Below are positions 17,577-26,185 of a stretch of 64,000 bases of DNA, piece after piece. A program made the position numbers and the translations under genes. Source of the DNA: Mycobacterium colombiense. GTDB lineage: Bacteria > Actinomycetota > Actinomycetes > Mycobacteriales > Mycobacteriaceae. Below the pieces are notes generated by a model. That model saw nothing but the letters and a program-made list of their open reading frames with translations. It did no database searches and was not told where the DNA came from. Numbering within the stretch: the first letter of the stretch is position 1; each line of letters opens with the position of its first letter. Where the stretch lies: NCBI RefSeq assembly GCF_001672755.1, contig NZ_LZKI01000080.1, positions 49,798 through 113,797 of the forward strand, read 5' to 3'.

Positions 17577-19055
17577 CTAGGAAACCAGCGCGTTGGTCGC
17601 CCCGGTACGGTCTTCCTCAAACGCCTGGTTCATTTGATCGACATTGAAATTGACGGGCTTGTTGATGCCGGCCCGGAACTCGAAATGTCTGATCAGTTTG
17701 TGGTCGACCTCTTGGCCATTGAACAGCTCCCCGGACAGCGGGCTGATCCGCTTTGCGGTCCGCTCCAGCAACGCCCGGTCCAGGCCGTAGAAATCGATGG
17801 CGTTCTCGCCCAGGATGCCTCGCGCCTCGACTTCGGGAATCGATCCCAGCGTGGCACGAATCCAGTCATGGGTGTTGGGCCATGTCCCTTCGAAGTGCGG
17901 ATAATCGCTGCCGAACATCAACTTGTCCAGGCCGACATCATGACGGGCCGCCACGTCGCCGTACCGCATCAGCGATGTGCCGCAGGCGCAATGGCGGGCC
18001 CAGTACTCGCTCGGCGTCATCTTTAGCGGACCCGGATTGGCCGCGTGCGCACGGTCCAGGTACTGCAATGTCACGGGCACCCAATCGGCATGGATCTCTT
18101 GGAAGGCGACCTTGAGGTTCGGGAACCGGTCGAAAACCCCACCCCACATCAACTGCCACAACGGCCGACGCTCCCCGAACGTCTCGAACAGCTCGCTCAA
18201 GAACGAGTTCGTGCCGGCGGCCTCAGGGTCGCCATCCGGATCGAACTTGGGCAGCAGGCTCGGGTCGATCGCGGCCAGGCCTTCCTTGCTCGCGTCCGGC
18301 CCATGTGCATCGTTACGGCCGAACACATTTCGCACCATCTCGACGACGCCGCCCTGCGGGTTACCGAAACCGGCATGGATGTGCACCACCATGCCCAGGT
18401 CTTGGCACGCCGCCCACATGGGATCCCACCACGGGTCATACATCGCGGGCAGGTCCCCCGGAGTTCCGGGCATCATCGGCGGAAAGATGGCGTGGAACCC
18501 GTTTTCGCGGGCCTGCACGATCTCGGCGACCCCGCCCTGCCAGTCCGGCCAGGGGTAGATCAGCGGTACGCCCAGCAAGCGCCCCGGCGCCTCCGAGCAG
18601 AAGTCTTTCAGGAACCGGTTGTGCGCCTGAGAGCCCGCGTACCGCAACTCATGTGAACGCATCTGGTTCTGGACGTCGGCGAACGGCACGAAACCGATCG
18701 GACCGAACGGATGCAAAAACTCGGCCACGATGCCCTCGGACTCAACGTGACGCAGGCGCCATACGGGATCGAAATAGCCGACCTCACCCGCAGCCTCGAC
18801 CACGCCACGCTTGTCGTAGATCTCGAGGGCGTCCGGCGGGGCGGGGTACCCGGTCAATTCGACGACCTTGTTGATGACCGACACATCATCGAGGTAACCC
18901 GCCCACGAGTCGTGGTATTTCGAGTCCAGGTACTGCTTGTACATCTTCGGCGGCAAAGACACATGCGAGTCCGCCGACACAATCGTCACGGGCCTCAACT
19001 CCGGACGCGACAGCGTGTCTCCGTCGGCTTGCCGCACATCAAAACTGACTCGCAT
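17577..19055 (-). CDS. Amidohydrolase-2 family metal enzyme (ACMSD-like)
   Basis: A 492-aa PF04909-type TIM-barrel protein. Likely metal ligands are in IVSADSHVSLP (Asp and His), VVHIHAGFGNP (His) and MFGSDYPHFEGTWP (Asp of strand 8). Relatives are decarboxylases or hydrolases of aromatic and ring-cleavage acids; the precise reaction cannot be told. It is longer than, and clearly diverged from, the pair at 20816 and 30615. Start ATG 19055 has GAGAGGTGA upstream, and a perfect palindrome (19085-19104) lies 30 bases upstream, suggesting TetR control. Confidence 0.85.
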   Translation of the reverse strand: MRVSFDVRQADGDTLSRPELRPVTIVSADSHVSLPPKMYKQYLDSKYHDSWAGYLDDVSVINKVVELTGYPAPPDALEIYDKRGVVEAAGEVGYFDPVWRLRHVESEGIVAEFLHPFGPIGFVPFADVQNQMRSHELRYAGSQAHNRFLKDFCSEAPGRLLGVPLIYPWPDWQGGVAEIVQARENGFHAIFPPMMPGTPGDLPAMYDPWWDPMWAACQDLGMVVHIHAGFGNPQGGVVEMVRNVFGRNDAHGPDASKEGLAAIDPSLLPKFDPDGDPEAAGTNSFLSELFETFGERRPLWQLMWGGVFDRFPNLKVAFQEIHADWVPVTLQYLDRAHAANPGPLKMTPSEYWARHCACGTSLMRYGDVAARHDVGLDKLMFGSDYPHFEGTWPNTHDWIRATLGSIPEVEARGILGENAIDFYGLDRALLERTAKRISPLSGELFNGQEVDHKLIRHFEFRAGINKPVNFNVDQMNQAFEEDRTGATNALVS

Positions 19056-19084
19056 CCAGCGTCACCTCTCAGCCTGTGACCTAT

Positions 19085-19104
19085 CTGACATTTATTAATG
19101 TCAG
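19085..19104. promoter_or_regulatory. Palindromic operator CTGACATTTATTAATGTCAG
   Basis: Perfect 8-bp arms (CTGACATT and AATGTCAG) around a 4-base spacer, 30 bases upstream of the amidohydrolase start. The same 20-bp architecture CTGACA-N8-TGTCAG recurs at 20646, 37193, 62290 and 62626 and as a variant at 22793. The remaining bases of 19056-19465 show nothing else recognisable. Confidence 0.75.
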
Positions 19105-19465
19105 TTAACCCTCGGCAAGGGCCACCGTCAAGTACTTGCGCTTACTCGAAAGTCGGTTCCTGGGACGTCACTACCGGGCCGGGACGAGACGATCGGAACC
19201 CCTGATAGGAAGGTCTGGCGAACCGCGATAGTCGGCGAGCCGTCACCACGGATGCACCCCGGTACCCGTCACCGGACGCACAGCGCGTTGAATCCGTCGT
19301 ACCGCTGTCCACATCCGAGGGTGGCGATGAATTATCTTGCATGGCAACGCTTCTGAGCCCTGGTTGTCATCTGCGATGGGCCGTGGACGAGTGCCACCAG
19401 AGTTGGCAGATGCGACTGGGCCAGCTGCGCGGCGATCGAGGCCGCACCGAAGAGCCACCGCAGCA

Positions 19466-20377
19466 TCAGGCGAGCATCCGCGTAGCCTCGGCGAGCAACT
19501 CCGCTTGCCGAGACCAGTTGCCCACCAGAGTGACTGCAACCCGATCGGTTCCAGCTTCGCGTAAGGCGGCCAGCTCTCCGGCGATCTCGGCAGGAGTTCC
19601 GGTCATGACCATCGCATCGGCGGCCTCACGCGGGAACCCGTACATGCCGGCGGGGTCTGCCACGGCTTGCACCGCGGCGCGGCGATCGGGCATCGCAGGA
19701 TCACCCGCGATCGACGCCATTACGAACCCGGTAATGGCCGGTATCGGCCGGCCCATACCCACCGCCAGTTCCGCCAGCATGTCGCGGACTCGAGCAATCT
19801 CCGCCGGCGGCAAAGGCAAACCGAACCAGCCTCCGGCCGCGACGGCCCGGTTCAGCGCCGCCTGCGATATCCCGCCCACCAGGATGGGTGGGACGGTGGC
19901 CCCGGGCAACAAGCGGAACTCGGCACCATCCGGCCCCTGCGAAACACGGCCCGAGATCAGATCCGGGAGTACACGTAAAGCCGCATCGGTCAATCGGCCA
20001 CGCTCGCGCCGGTGAACGTCCACCGCCCCCCACGACCCCGGATGGCGGTCCTCGCCGATGCCGACACCGAGGATCACCCGGTCACCGGACAGATGCTGCA
20101 GCGAAGCGATCTGCTTGGCCACCCAGGCCACCGGCCGCAGGGGAAGCACCATGACGCCGAAACCCAGCTTGACACGTTCGGTGACAGCTGCCACCGCAGC
20201 CAGAACCGTGTTGCTCTCGAGGAAGGCCATCTCGGTGCCGGCCACCAGTTGGTCTGTCACCCACACCGACTCGAAGCCGAGGTCCTCGGCCCGTCGGGCG
20301 GCTGCGACGACATCCTGGGGCACACTCGCGGCCGGACTCATGCTGGGCAGGAAAACCCCGATGTGCGGTCCAGACAT
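19466..20377 (-). CDS. LLM-class flavin/F420-dependent oxidoreductase
   Basis: A 303-aa luciferase-like monooxygenase-fold protein, with N-terminal HIGVFLPSMSPA, EDLGFESVWVTDQL, the barrel segment KLGFGVMVLPLRPVAWVAKQ and LGVGIGEDRHPGSWGAV. Mycobacterial relatives use F420 or FMN; the cofactor cannot be told here. Start ATG 20377. It lies downstream of the 20816 amidohydrolase on the same strand but 438 bases away, with its own palindrome at 20646, so it probably has a separate promoter. Confidence 0.85.
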   Translation of the reverse strand: MSGPHIGVFLPSMSPAASVPQDVVAAARRAEDLGFESVWVTDQLVAGTEMAFLESNTVLAAVAAVTERVKLGFGVMVLPLRPVAWVAKQIASLQHLSGDRVILGVGIGEDRHPGSWGAVDVHRRERGRLTDAALRVLPDLISGRVSQGPDGAEFRLLPGATVPPILVGGISQAALNRAVAAGGWFGLPLPPAEIARVRDMLAELAVGMGRPIPAITGFVMASIAGDPAMPDRRAAVQAVADPAGMYGFPREAADAMVMTGTPAEIAGELAALREAGTDRVAVTLVGNWSRQAELLAEATRMLA

Positions 20378-20645
20378 GTTGTGCTCCTGGCTTTGTCGAA
20401 GTCGTGAACGCTAAATCCTTGAAACCCCTAGGACATCTCCGAAGTCGTCGCCGAGTGCCTCTCGCATCACTTTCGTGAAGCTGGGGTCTGTATAAGAACA
20501 CCTCGCTGGCGACCAATCGCCTTCGAAGGTGAGCACGGTCAGATCTCTACTGACAACGCCGGGCTAGAACTCCACGCAGACCTGATAGCAGAGCGAGTTT
20601 GGTGACGCCCCTGACACAGTCGCTGCCTTCCACGTCCGAATAGAT

Positions 20646-20665
20646 CTGACAACTTGTCATGTCAG
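20646..20665. promoter_or_regulatory. Palindromic operator CTGACAACTTGTCATGTCAG
   Basis: Outer arms CTGACA and TGTCAG with N8, the same layout as the 19085 element, plus an inner TGACAA-C-TTGTCA palindrome. It lies 269 bases upstream of the LLM gene and 151 bases past the 20816 amidohydrolase stop. The rest of the 438-base gap (20378-20815) has no gene I can support. Confidence 0.65.
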
Positions 20666-20815
20666 TTTTTCTCAACGATCACGCCGCGTCAAGAACTTTC
20701 AGTGAAATAGCTTCTTTTCATCAGACATCGCCTTGCGCCAGATCGACGGAGCTACCGTGAGTGATGCCGAGCTCACGAATCAAGCTCGTGATCGGCTTGT
20801 CAGCATCAGCGGCCA

Positions 20816-22006
20816 TCACGGCAAGAGCCAGTCGGCATTCGTTCGGAAAAACTTCGTGGTGATTTCCTCACCGAGAGGCTCGACCTTCGCGAGCATGTTC
20901 TTCATCGAATCCTTCGTGCCCTCGACGTGGGGATAGTCGGTCGAGAAACAGAACACGTCGGCCAAGTCGGGGTCATCCTGGATGTAGCTGTCGACGGGCT
21001 CGAAATTGAACGGCGACACCCGGATGTTCCGGGCGATGTACTCCGAGGGCTTCAACGGAAATTTCGCGGCCGCCGCACCGGGAAACACTTTGACGTACAT
21101 ATTCATCCGTCGAGCCGCACATCCGACCCAGTGCGCCCCTACCTCCATGAGGCCGAGCCGAAGCCCGGGGAACCTCTCGAAAACCCCACCGAGCACCATC
21201 GCCGACACGTAGTTGTCGAGCGACATATGCACCGTCGAAAACAGTTGGATATTGGCGTTCGGGATCTCCGGTGACTGAAATAGATCCTGGAACGTCTCGG
21301 CGACCATCCACCCCGGATCTAGGAAGAAGAACTCGGTCCCGATGTGCAGCGTCACCGCAACGTCGTTCTCCTCGAACAGCCGCCACAACGGGTCCAGCAG
21401 CGAGTGCGCCGGCGAAACCCCGCCCGGCGGGACGTCGGCCTGCAGGTACACCGCACGAACGCCTGCGCTGATCAAATCCTCTGCGGTTTTGATCATTTCG
21501 CTCACATCGGGGCGGGTGGTGACAATCCCGACCAGGCGGATCCGGCCATTGGCCAGGTTCACGTTATCGATGACCCACTCGTTGTACGCCCGCAGGAAGA
21601 GCTTCGTGAAGTCCGGCCGCGACATGCCTTCGAAGACGGACTGGTCCGCGCCCCAGCGCTGTTCGAAGCTGAGATCGTTCATTCCGCCGACCATAATCGC
21701 TGCGATCGCCGTGGTCGGAAAGACCAGTTGTCGATCGATCCCCATCACGTCCAGGACCTCGACGCGCCGGCCTAGATCGATGGCGCTCGGGGCTGACGGC
21801 CCCTTGATCTTCCAGATGTCCTCGGGGTCGATGTCCTTCGTATCACCCACGATATCCGGCTGATGCATGGCGTCCGCATTCCCAGGATTCTGATCGGCGG
21901 ATTCGAGGATTTTACCCATTATTCGTCCGGGCTGGCCCAAGACATCCTCGAGCAGGTGAGCGGGAATCATCTCGTGACTGTCAACATCATGTGCAAGGAG
22001 CTTCAT
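20816..22006 (-). CDS. Amidohydrolase-2 family metal enzyme, paralog A
   Basis: A 396-aa PF04909 protein starting MKLLAHDVDSHEMIP at ATG 22006, with GAGGATCA upstream; the longer frame to 22144 has no family match. Metal-site motifs are DVDSHE, VTLHIGTEF and CFSTDYPHVEGTKD. It is roughly 87% identical along its length to the protein at 30615-31811, differing mainly at residues 32-55 and 110-175. Family members decarboxylate or hydrolyse aromatic-derived acids. It precedes the LLM gene in the same direction. Confidence 0.87.
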   Translation of the reverse strand: MKLLAHDVDSHEMIPAHLLEDVLGQPGRIMGKILESADQNPGNADAMHQPDIVGDTKDIDPEDIWKIKGPSAPSAIDLGRRVEVLDVMGIDRQLVFPTTAIAAIMVGGMNDLSFEQRWGADQSVFEGMSRPDFTKLFLRAYNEWVIDNVNLANGRIRLVGIVTTRPDVSEMIKTAEDLISAGVRAVYLQADVPPGGVSPAHSLLDPLWRLFEENDVAVTLHIGTEFFFLDPGWMVAETFQDLFQSPEIPNANIQLFSTVHMSLDNYVSAMVLGGVFERFPGLRLGLMEVGAHWVGCAARRMNMYVKVFPGAAAAKFPLKPSEYIARNIRVSPFNFEPVDSYIQDDPDLADVFCFSTDYPHVEGTKDSMKNMLAKVEPLGEEITTKFFRTNADWLLP

Positions 22007-22250
22007 TGCTGATCCTCTAATCTTCTGTGGCCGTGGGTAGTTGGGTCCGGGTGGCTTGACGCGGCCGCGAACTTCGCCGAACTGCAAGGCCGCAAGGTCT
22101 AGCCAACCCCGGCCTGCGGGTTTCCCAGCCTCACTGGCATTCACAGTCGATTGCGTGCGAAATCAGGACTCGAAGTGCCATCGGAAGTTGTCCGAACGAT
22201 GCGGCTATGCGCCGATCCTGGCAGTGCGTGCAGCTGTCGTGACCGCCGGT

Positions 22251-22766
22251 TCAGTGGTGCGGGTTGGCGGCGTGTGCGGCCGCGCGATCCAGTCTCTCGA
22301 CAGGCGGGGGGCTGACATCTTCCAGCTTCGAAACACCTGGGACGCTGGCGAAATCGGCACCGAGGATGTCATACATTATTTTCGCGAACGGAGCCTCCAT
22401 GAACATCCGCTCACCACTGATCAGATTGCCCTCGAACGAGATCGCGGTGGAGTACCGGCCCGTAACCCGTTGCCCGTCGTCGCCGTCGTAGTAGACGTAA
22501 GCGTCACGGATCAAGGCGTTTTCATCGGTGGAAAACGCCTGCACCCGCTTTTCGGCCCAGACATTGCGCGTCTCGGTGCCGTTGAGCCAGCGCCTGTACA
22601 GTTCACGAACTCCTTCGGTGCCCTCAATGTGCCATCCAATGCTGGGAAGTTCGTACACCGGATTCGCGACCAGCGTCGCCATCACCGCATCAAGGTCGTT
22701 ATCGAACTCAGCCGTTTCATGAACGATGAGCACCTCTTCCATCTGTTCCGGAGTGAGTCTCGCCAT
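22251..22766 (-). CDS. SnoaL-like (NTF2-fold) protein
   Basis: A 171-aa protein of the NTF2/SnoaL fold. Recognisable segments are FDNDLDAVMATLVANPVYE, GTEGVRELYRRWL, VTGRYSTAISFEGNLISGER and FASVPGVSKLEDVSP. ATG 22766 has GAGGAACAGG upstream; the longer frame to 22928 is not needed. The C-terminal part closely matches the second family member at 40886-41404. Such folds act as isomerases, cyclases or hydroxylases, so the reaction is open. A palindrome variant lies 27 bases upstream. Confidence 0.78.
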   Translation of the reverse strand: MARLTPEQMEEVLIVHETAEFDNDLDAVMATLVANPVYELPSIGWHIEGTEGVRELYRRWLNGTETRNVWAEKRVQAFSTDENALIRDAYVYYDGDDGQRVTGRYSTAISFEGNLISGERMFMEAPFAKIMYDILGADFASVPGVSKLEDVSPPPVERLDRAAAHAANPHH

Positions 22767-22792
22767 ATCCCTGTTCCTCTCTGTATTCGTAC

Positions 22793-22813
22793 CTGGACAT
22801 GACACCTTGTCAG
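22793..22813. promoter_or_regulatory. Variant palindromic operator upstream of SnoaL-like gene
   Basis: A 21-bp element matching the reverse complement of the 20646 site with one inserted base and two changes. The core TGACA-CCT-TGTCA is a perfect inverted repeat. It lies 27 bases upstream of the SnoaL-like start, like the 19085 site before its gene. Confidence 0.6.
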
Positions 22814-23060
22814 TCCATGAGATTCTGAACAGCCGAACGCATTTGACGTCAGCAGCGTGTGGGCGGTGAACAAACCGACTCATATCTGCGGCTCGGCTTC
22901 CCCGTGCCACGGTGGTGCGGATTCGCATTCACGACGACATCGCTGAAGGACTCTGGCATCACACCTTCTCAGATCGTGAATTGCCCTGGAGTTAAGGCTA
23001 TTTCATGCGCAGCGATTATGCAACGGCACCCGTGACATATTTAGTGCATATACTGCCGGC

Positions 23061-23648
23061 ATGACCTCCCGACCGCGCGGACGGCCACGTGACGACAGCG
23101 TCGACCAGCGGGTATTGGCCGCCGCGGTGGAGGAACTGGCGGACAAGGGCATCGCCGAGTTCACCATTACGTCGGTGGCCGCCCGGGCGCGCGCAGCAAA
23201 ACGCAGCATCTATGCGCGATGGCCTCACCGCGAAGACCTCATCCTGGCCGGAATATCGTCCCTGGCAGCCAGATTGGACCCTCCCCGCACAGGATCGATC
23301 AGCAAAGATCTAGCCATCCTGCTCGACGAGATTGCCGCCGTGTTCGTCGAACCACGGCTCACCATCCTGCAACGCTGCGCGGCGGAGATCGCGGATTACC
23401 CGGACCTTTATGTGGTCTTCAAACGCGACTCGGTCGATCGCTGCCTCGCAGCCATCGAGGACGCCCTTCACGACGCCATCACCCGCGGTGAGATACGCGC
23501 AGACATCAAACCCGGCACTGTGGCCGAAGCCGTCATCGGCGCTATCTCATTGCGTGCCTCTGCCAATACGGCTGAATTCTTCCCAGCCTCCGATCACGAA
23601 GAACTGATACCGCTGCTGCTCGACGGCCTGCGTCCACGCGGCCACTGA
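23061..23648 (+). CDS. TetR-family transcriptional regulator
   Basis: A 195-aa TetR protein opening MTSRPRGRPRDDSVDQRVL, with HTH IAEFTITSVAARARAAKRSIYARWP. The C-terminal half fits the TetR_C group seen in AcrR-like proteins. It is divergent from the SnoaL-like gene, whose palindrome lies in the shared 294-base gap, so this protein is one candidate for binding the CTGACA-N8-TGTCAG elements. A short AT-rich stretch precedes its ATG. It ends 186 bases before the convergent crotonase stop. Confidence 0.88.
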   Translation: MTSRPRGRPRDDSVDQRVLAAAVEELADKGIAEFTITSVAARARAAKRSIYARWPHREDLILAGISSLAARLDPPRTGSISKDLAILLDEIAAVFVEPRLTILQRCAAEIADYPDLYVVFKRDSVDRCLAAIEDALHDAITRGEIRADIKPGTVAEAVIGAISLRASANTAEFFPASDHEELIPLLLDGLRPRGH

Positions 23649-23834
23649 CGCTGACCCCTCTCAGCGCCCGCCACCGCTCCATCGGGCCGCCGCTGTACCT
23701 CCCCGGAGATGACCACTTCGATACCCAGCACCGCCCAGCCCGGCGGAATCGCAGGTGGGATATCGAACTCGTGTATCAGGAAACGCCGAATGCCGGGCCG
23801 AACGCCATCACGAACTCCCATGACCACTCGTTCA

Positions 23835-24692
23835 TCACCCCGCCTCAGCCTTCGCCTTGAAAGTCCGCTGCATGAACGCCGGGTCGATCAGCATTCCGTG
23901 GACCTGCTGGTTGTGACTGTGGCACAGCTGGTGATACGCGAACGACGTTTGCATGGCATTGACTCGTCCCTGGTTGTCTTGGGCCACGTTCACCGCCTCC
24001 TTCGCCAGCTTGAGTGCGAACAGCGGCTTCTCGGCGATACGCGACGCTATTTGCAACGTGAACGACTCCAGCTCATCGAGAGGCACAACGTGATTCACCA
24101 TGCCGAGCCGATGGACCTCCGCGGCCGTGAGGAAGTCCGAGGTGAACAGCATCTCCTTCGCCTTCCGCGCGCCGACCTCAAACGGGTGGTTGAAGAACTC
24201 GGCGCCCGACACACCCATCGACACGGTGTTGTCCTGGAACAGTGCATCGTCGGCGGCGACGATCAAATCGCACGGCCACACGAGCATGAGGCCACCGGCG
24301 ATCACCTTGCCCTGCACGGCAGCGATCGTCGGTTTCGGGAGGTTGCGCCACCGCTCACTCAGCCCGATATACATCTCCTTCTCCACGGCCATCTGCGATT
24401 CCGCACCGGCACAACCGAATCCGCACCATGTGCCGACGCGCTGATGGTCGCTCACCACCTGCAGCGCGTCGCGCTCGCGCAGATCATGTCCGGCGGAGAA
24501 GTGCGGGCCGTTCGCGGCAAGGATGATGACGCTGACCGAATCATCCTGCGCGGCAGCGTCGAACGCGTCATTGAGCTCGTACAACATGCGCATGCTCTGC
24601 GCATTTCTCGCCTCGGGCCGGTTGAGCACAATACGAGCGACCTTGTCGGCCGGCCGCTCATAGAGCACGGTTTCGAACTCGCTCAAGTTCAC
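23835..24692 (-). CDS. Enoyl-CoA hydratase/isomerase (crotonase) family enzyme
   Basis: A 285-aa crotonase-fold protein. Oxyanion-hole segments are NGPHFSAGHDL and GKVIAGGLML, and substrate-pocket residues lie in QDNTVSMGVSGAEFFNHP. The standard catalytic Glu pair of classical hydratases is not obvious, so hydrolase or isomerase activity is also possible. The start is GTG 24692, which overlaps the aldehyde dehydrogenase stop by 4 bases (GTGA coupling). It is the last gene of the six-gene run from 31811. Confidence 0.87.
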   Translation of the reverse strand: MNLSEFETVLYERPADKVARIVLNRPEARNAQSMRMLYELNDAFDAAAQDDSVSVIILAANGPHFSAGHDLRERDALQVVSDHQRVGTWCGFGCAGAESQMAVEKEMYIGLSERWRNLPKPTIAAVQGKVIAGGLMLVWPCDLIVAADDALFQDNTVSMGVSGAEFFNHPFEVGARKAKEMLFTSDFLTAAEVHRLGMVNHVVPLDELESFTLQIASRIAEKPLFALKLAKEAVNVAQDNQGRVNAMQTSFAYHQLCHSHNQQVHGMLIDPAFMQRTFKAKAEAG

Positions 24693-26185
24693 GCCTGCCT
24701 CTCGGCGTCAGGCAGCCGGGACCTGGTGTCAGCCAGAATCGCGGCGGCCGTGGCGACAGTGCCCTCGACGCGTTCAGGCGTCAGGGGCGGGGTGAAGGCC
24801 GCGGCGAAGGGAGTTGGCAGGTCGCTCTGGGCAACGGGACGCTGGTGGGAGAACGTGTCGAACCCGGCCTTGCCGTGATAGGCGCCCGAGCCGCTCATCC
24901 CGACGCCGCCGAACGGCACGGCGTCGTTGATGTAGGCCAGCCCGAAGTCGTTGCGCGAGACCGCACCCGACGTGGTGTTCAGTAAGAACTGCTGGAAATC
25001 ATCGGTGTCCGCGCCATACCAGTAGGACGACAGCGGGTATTCGCGGGCCGCGGCGTAGGCGATCGCCTCGTCGACGTCGGAATAGGTGTGCACCACCAGC
25101 ACCGGACCGAAGATCTCCTCGCTGTTGATCGCGGCATCCGCCGGGGTATCGAGCAGCAGCGTCGGGGGGAATCGACGAGAGCCGGCGTCGGGCACCCGGT
25201 CCATTTCCTCCTCTGGCACGATCACGATCTCCACGGCGCCTTTGGACTTGGCATCCTCGACGAGCCCGGCAACGCGCGCGTAGTTGGCGTCGTTGACGAT
25301 CGACACGACATCGGGGTTGTCGATGAAGGTCGGAAAGTGGGTGAGCACCGCCTTCTGGTACGCCTCGACAAAGGCCTGCTTGCCCGGCTCAGGGACAAAG
25401 GCATAGTCCGGGCACAGGCACACCTGGCCGTTGTTGACCAGCCGGGCCGCGGCGAGTCGCGTCGCGGCATCGGCGATGTCGGCGTCGGGGGCGACGATCG
25501 CGGGGTTCTTGCCGCCGAGTTCTAGCGTCACCGGGACCAGGTTCTTTCCGGCGGCCGTGGCGACGAGGCGCCCGACCTTGGGTGAGCCGGTGAAGAAGAT
25601 GTGGTCGAGGCGCAGATCGGTGAACGCAGTCGCTGTTTGCAACCCACCGTTGACGACCACCACCTCCTCGGGGCTCATCCTGGAGGCCACCGCACGGGCG
25701 AACACCGCCCCGGTGCGTGGCGTCATGTCGGAGAACTTGATCATCACCCGGTTGCCGGCGGCGAGGGCTTCGACGGTCGGCGTGAAGACCAGGACGACCG
25801 GAAAGTTCCACGGACCGATGATTCCGACAACGCCCTTGGGGCGATTCTGGATGAAGGTCGGAAAGGCACCGCCCAGTCCGCCGGGCACTTCGGTCGGGGC
25901 CATCCACTCCTCGAGGTTCTCCCGGGCGTAGGCGATCGTCCCCATTCCGCCGAGGATGTCGAGTTCCATCGATGTGGTGGAGGGCCGGCTGCCGAAGTCG
26001 GCGTCGAGCGCATCGGCGAGTTCCGCGCTGTGCTCCAGGACCGCCGCCACGAAGCGGTCGATGCGATCGCGCCGTGTCGCGGCATCGGGAATCGGATCAG
26101 CGGCCTGGGCGGCCCGCTGGGCATCGAGGAGGCGCCGCAGTTCCTCGGGCGGGACTTCGACGATCGATTCGGCGGTCATTGTCAT
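24689..26185 (-). CDS. Aldehyde dehydrogenase (coniferyl-aldehyde dehydrogenase type)
   Basis: A 498-aa NAD(P)-dependent aldehyde dehydrogenase. Motifs are the cofactor segment GIIGPWNFPVVL, the general base in ELGGKNPAIV and the nucleophile Cys in NNGQVCLCPDY. C-terminal SRNDFGLAYINDAVPFGGVG is typical of the coniferyl-aldehyde subgroup. It overlaps the acyl-CoA ligase stop by 4 bases (ATGA) and the crotonase start by 4 bases. It is expected to oxidise the aldehyde made by the ThDP enzyme of the same operon, which is inference from gene order. Confidence 0.9.
   Translation of the reverse strand: MTMTAESIVEVPPEELRRLLDAQRAAQAADPIPDAATRRDRIDRFVAAVLEHSAELADALDADFGSRPSTTSMELDILGGMGTIAYARENLEEWMAPTEVPGGLGGAFPTFIQNRPKGVVGIIGPWNFPVVLVFTPTVEALAAGNRVMIKFSDMTPRTGAVFARAVASRMSPEEVVVVNGGLQTATAFTDLRLDHIFFTGSPKVGRLVATAAGKNLVPVTLELGGKNPAIVAPDADIADAATRLAAARLVNNGQVCLCPDYAFVPEPGKQAFVEAYQKAVLTHFPTFIDNPDVVSIVNDANYARVAGLVEDAKSKGAVEIVIVPEEEMDRVPDAGSRRFPPTLLLDTPADAAINSEEIFGPVLVVHTYSDVDEAIAYAAAREYPLSSYWYGADTDDFQQFLLNTTSGAVSRNDFGLAYINDAVPFGGVGMSGSGAYHGKAGFDTFSHQRPVAQSDLPTPFAAAFTPPLTPERVEGTVATAAAILADTRSRLPDAERQA

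Noticed and set aside
23594..23827. A 77-codon minus frame downstream of the crotonase gene with a plausible composition (RRFLIHEFDIPPAIPPGWAV)
   Set aside because: It overlaps the end of the TetR gene at 23061, has no clear ribosome site and no recognised family; kept only as a possible remnant.
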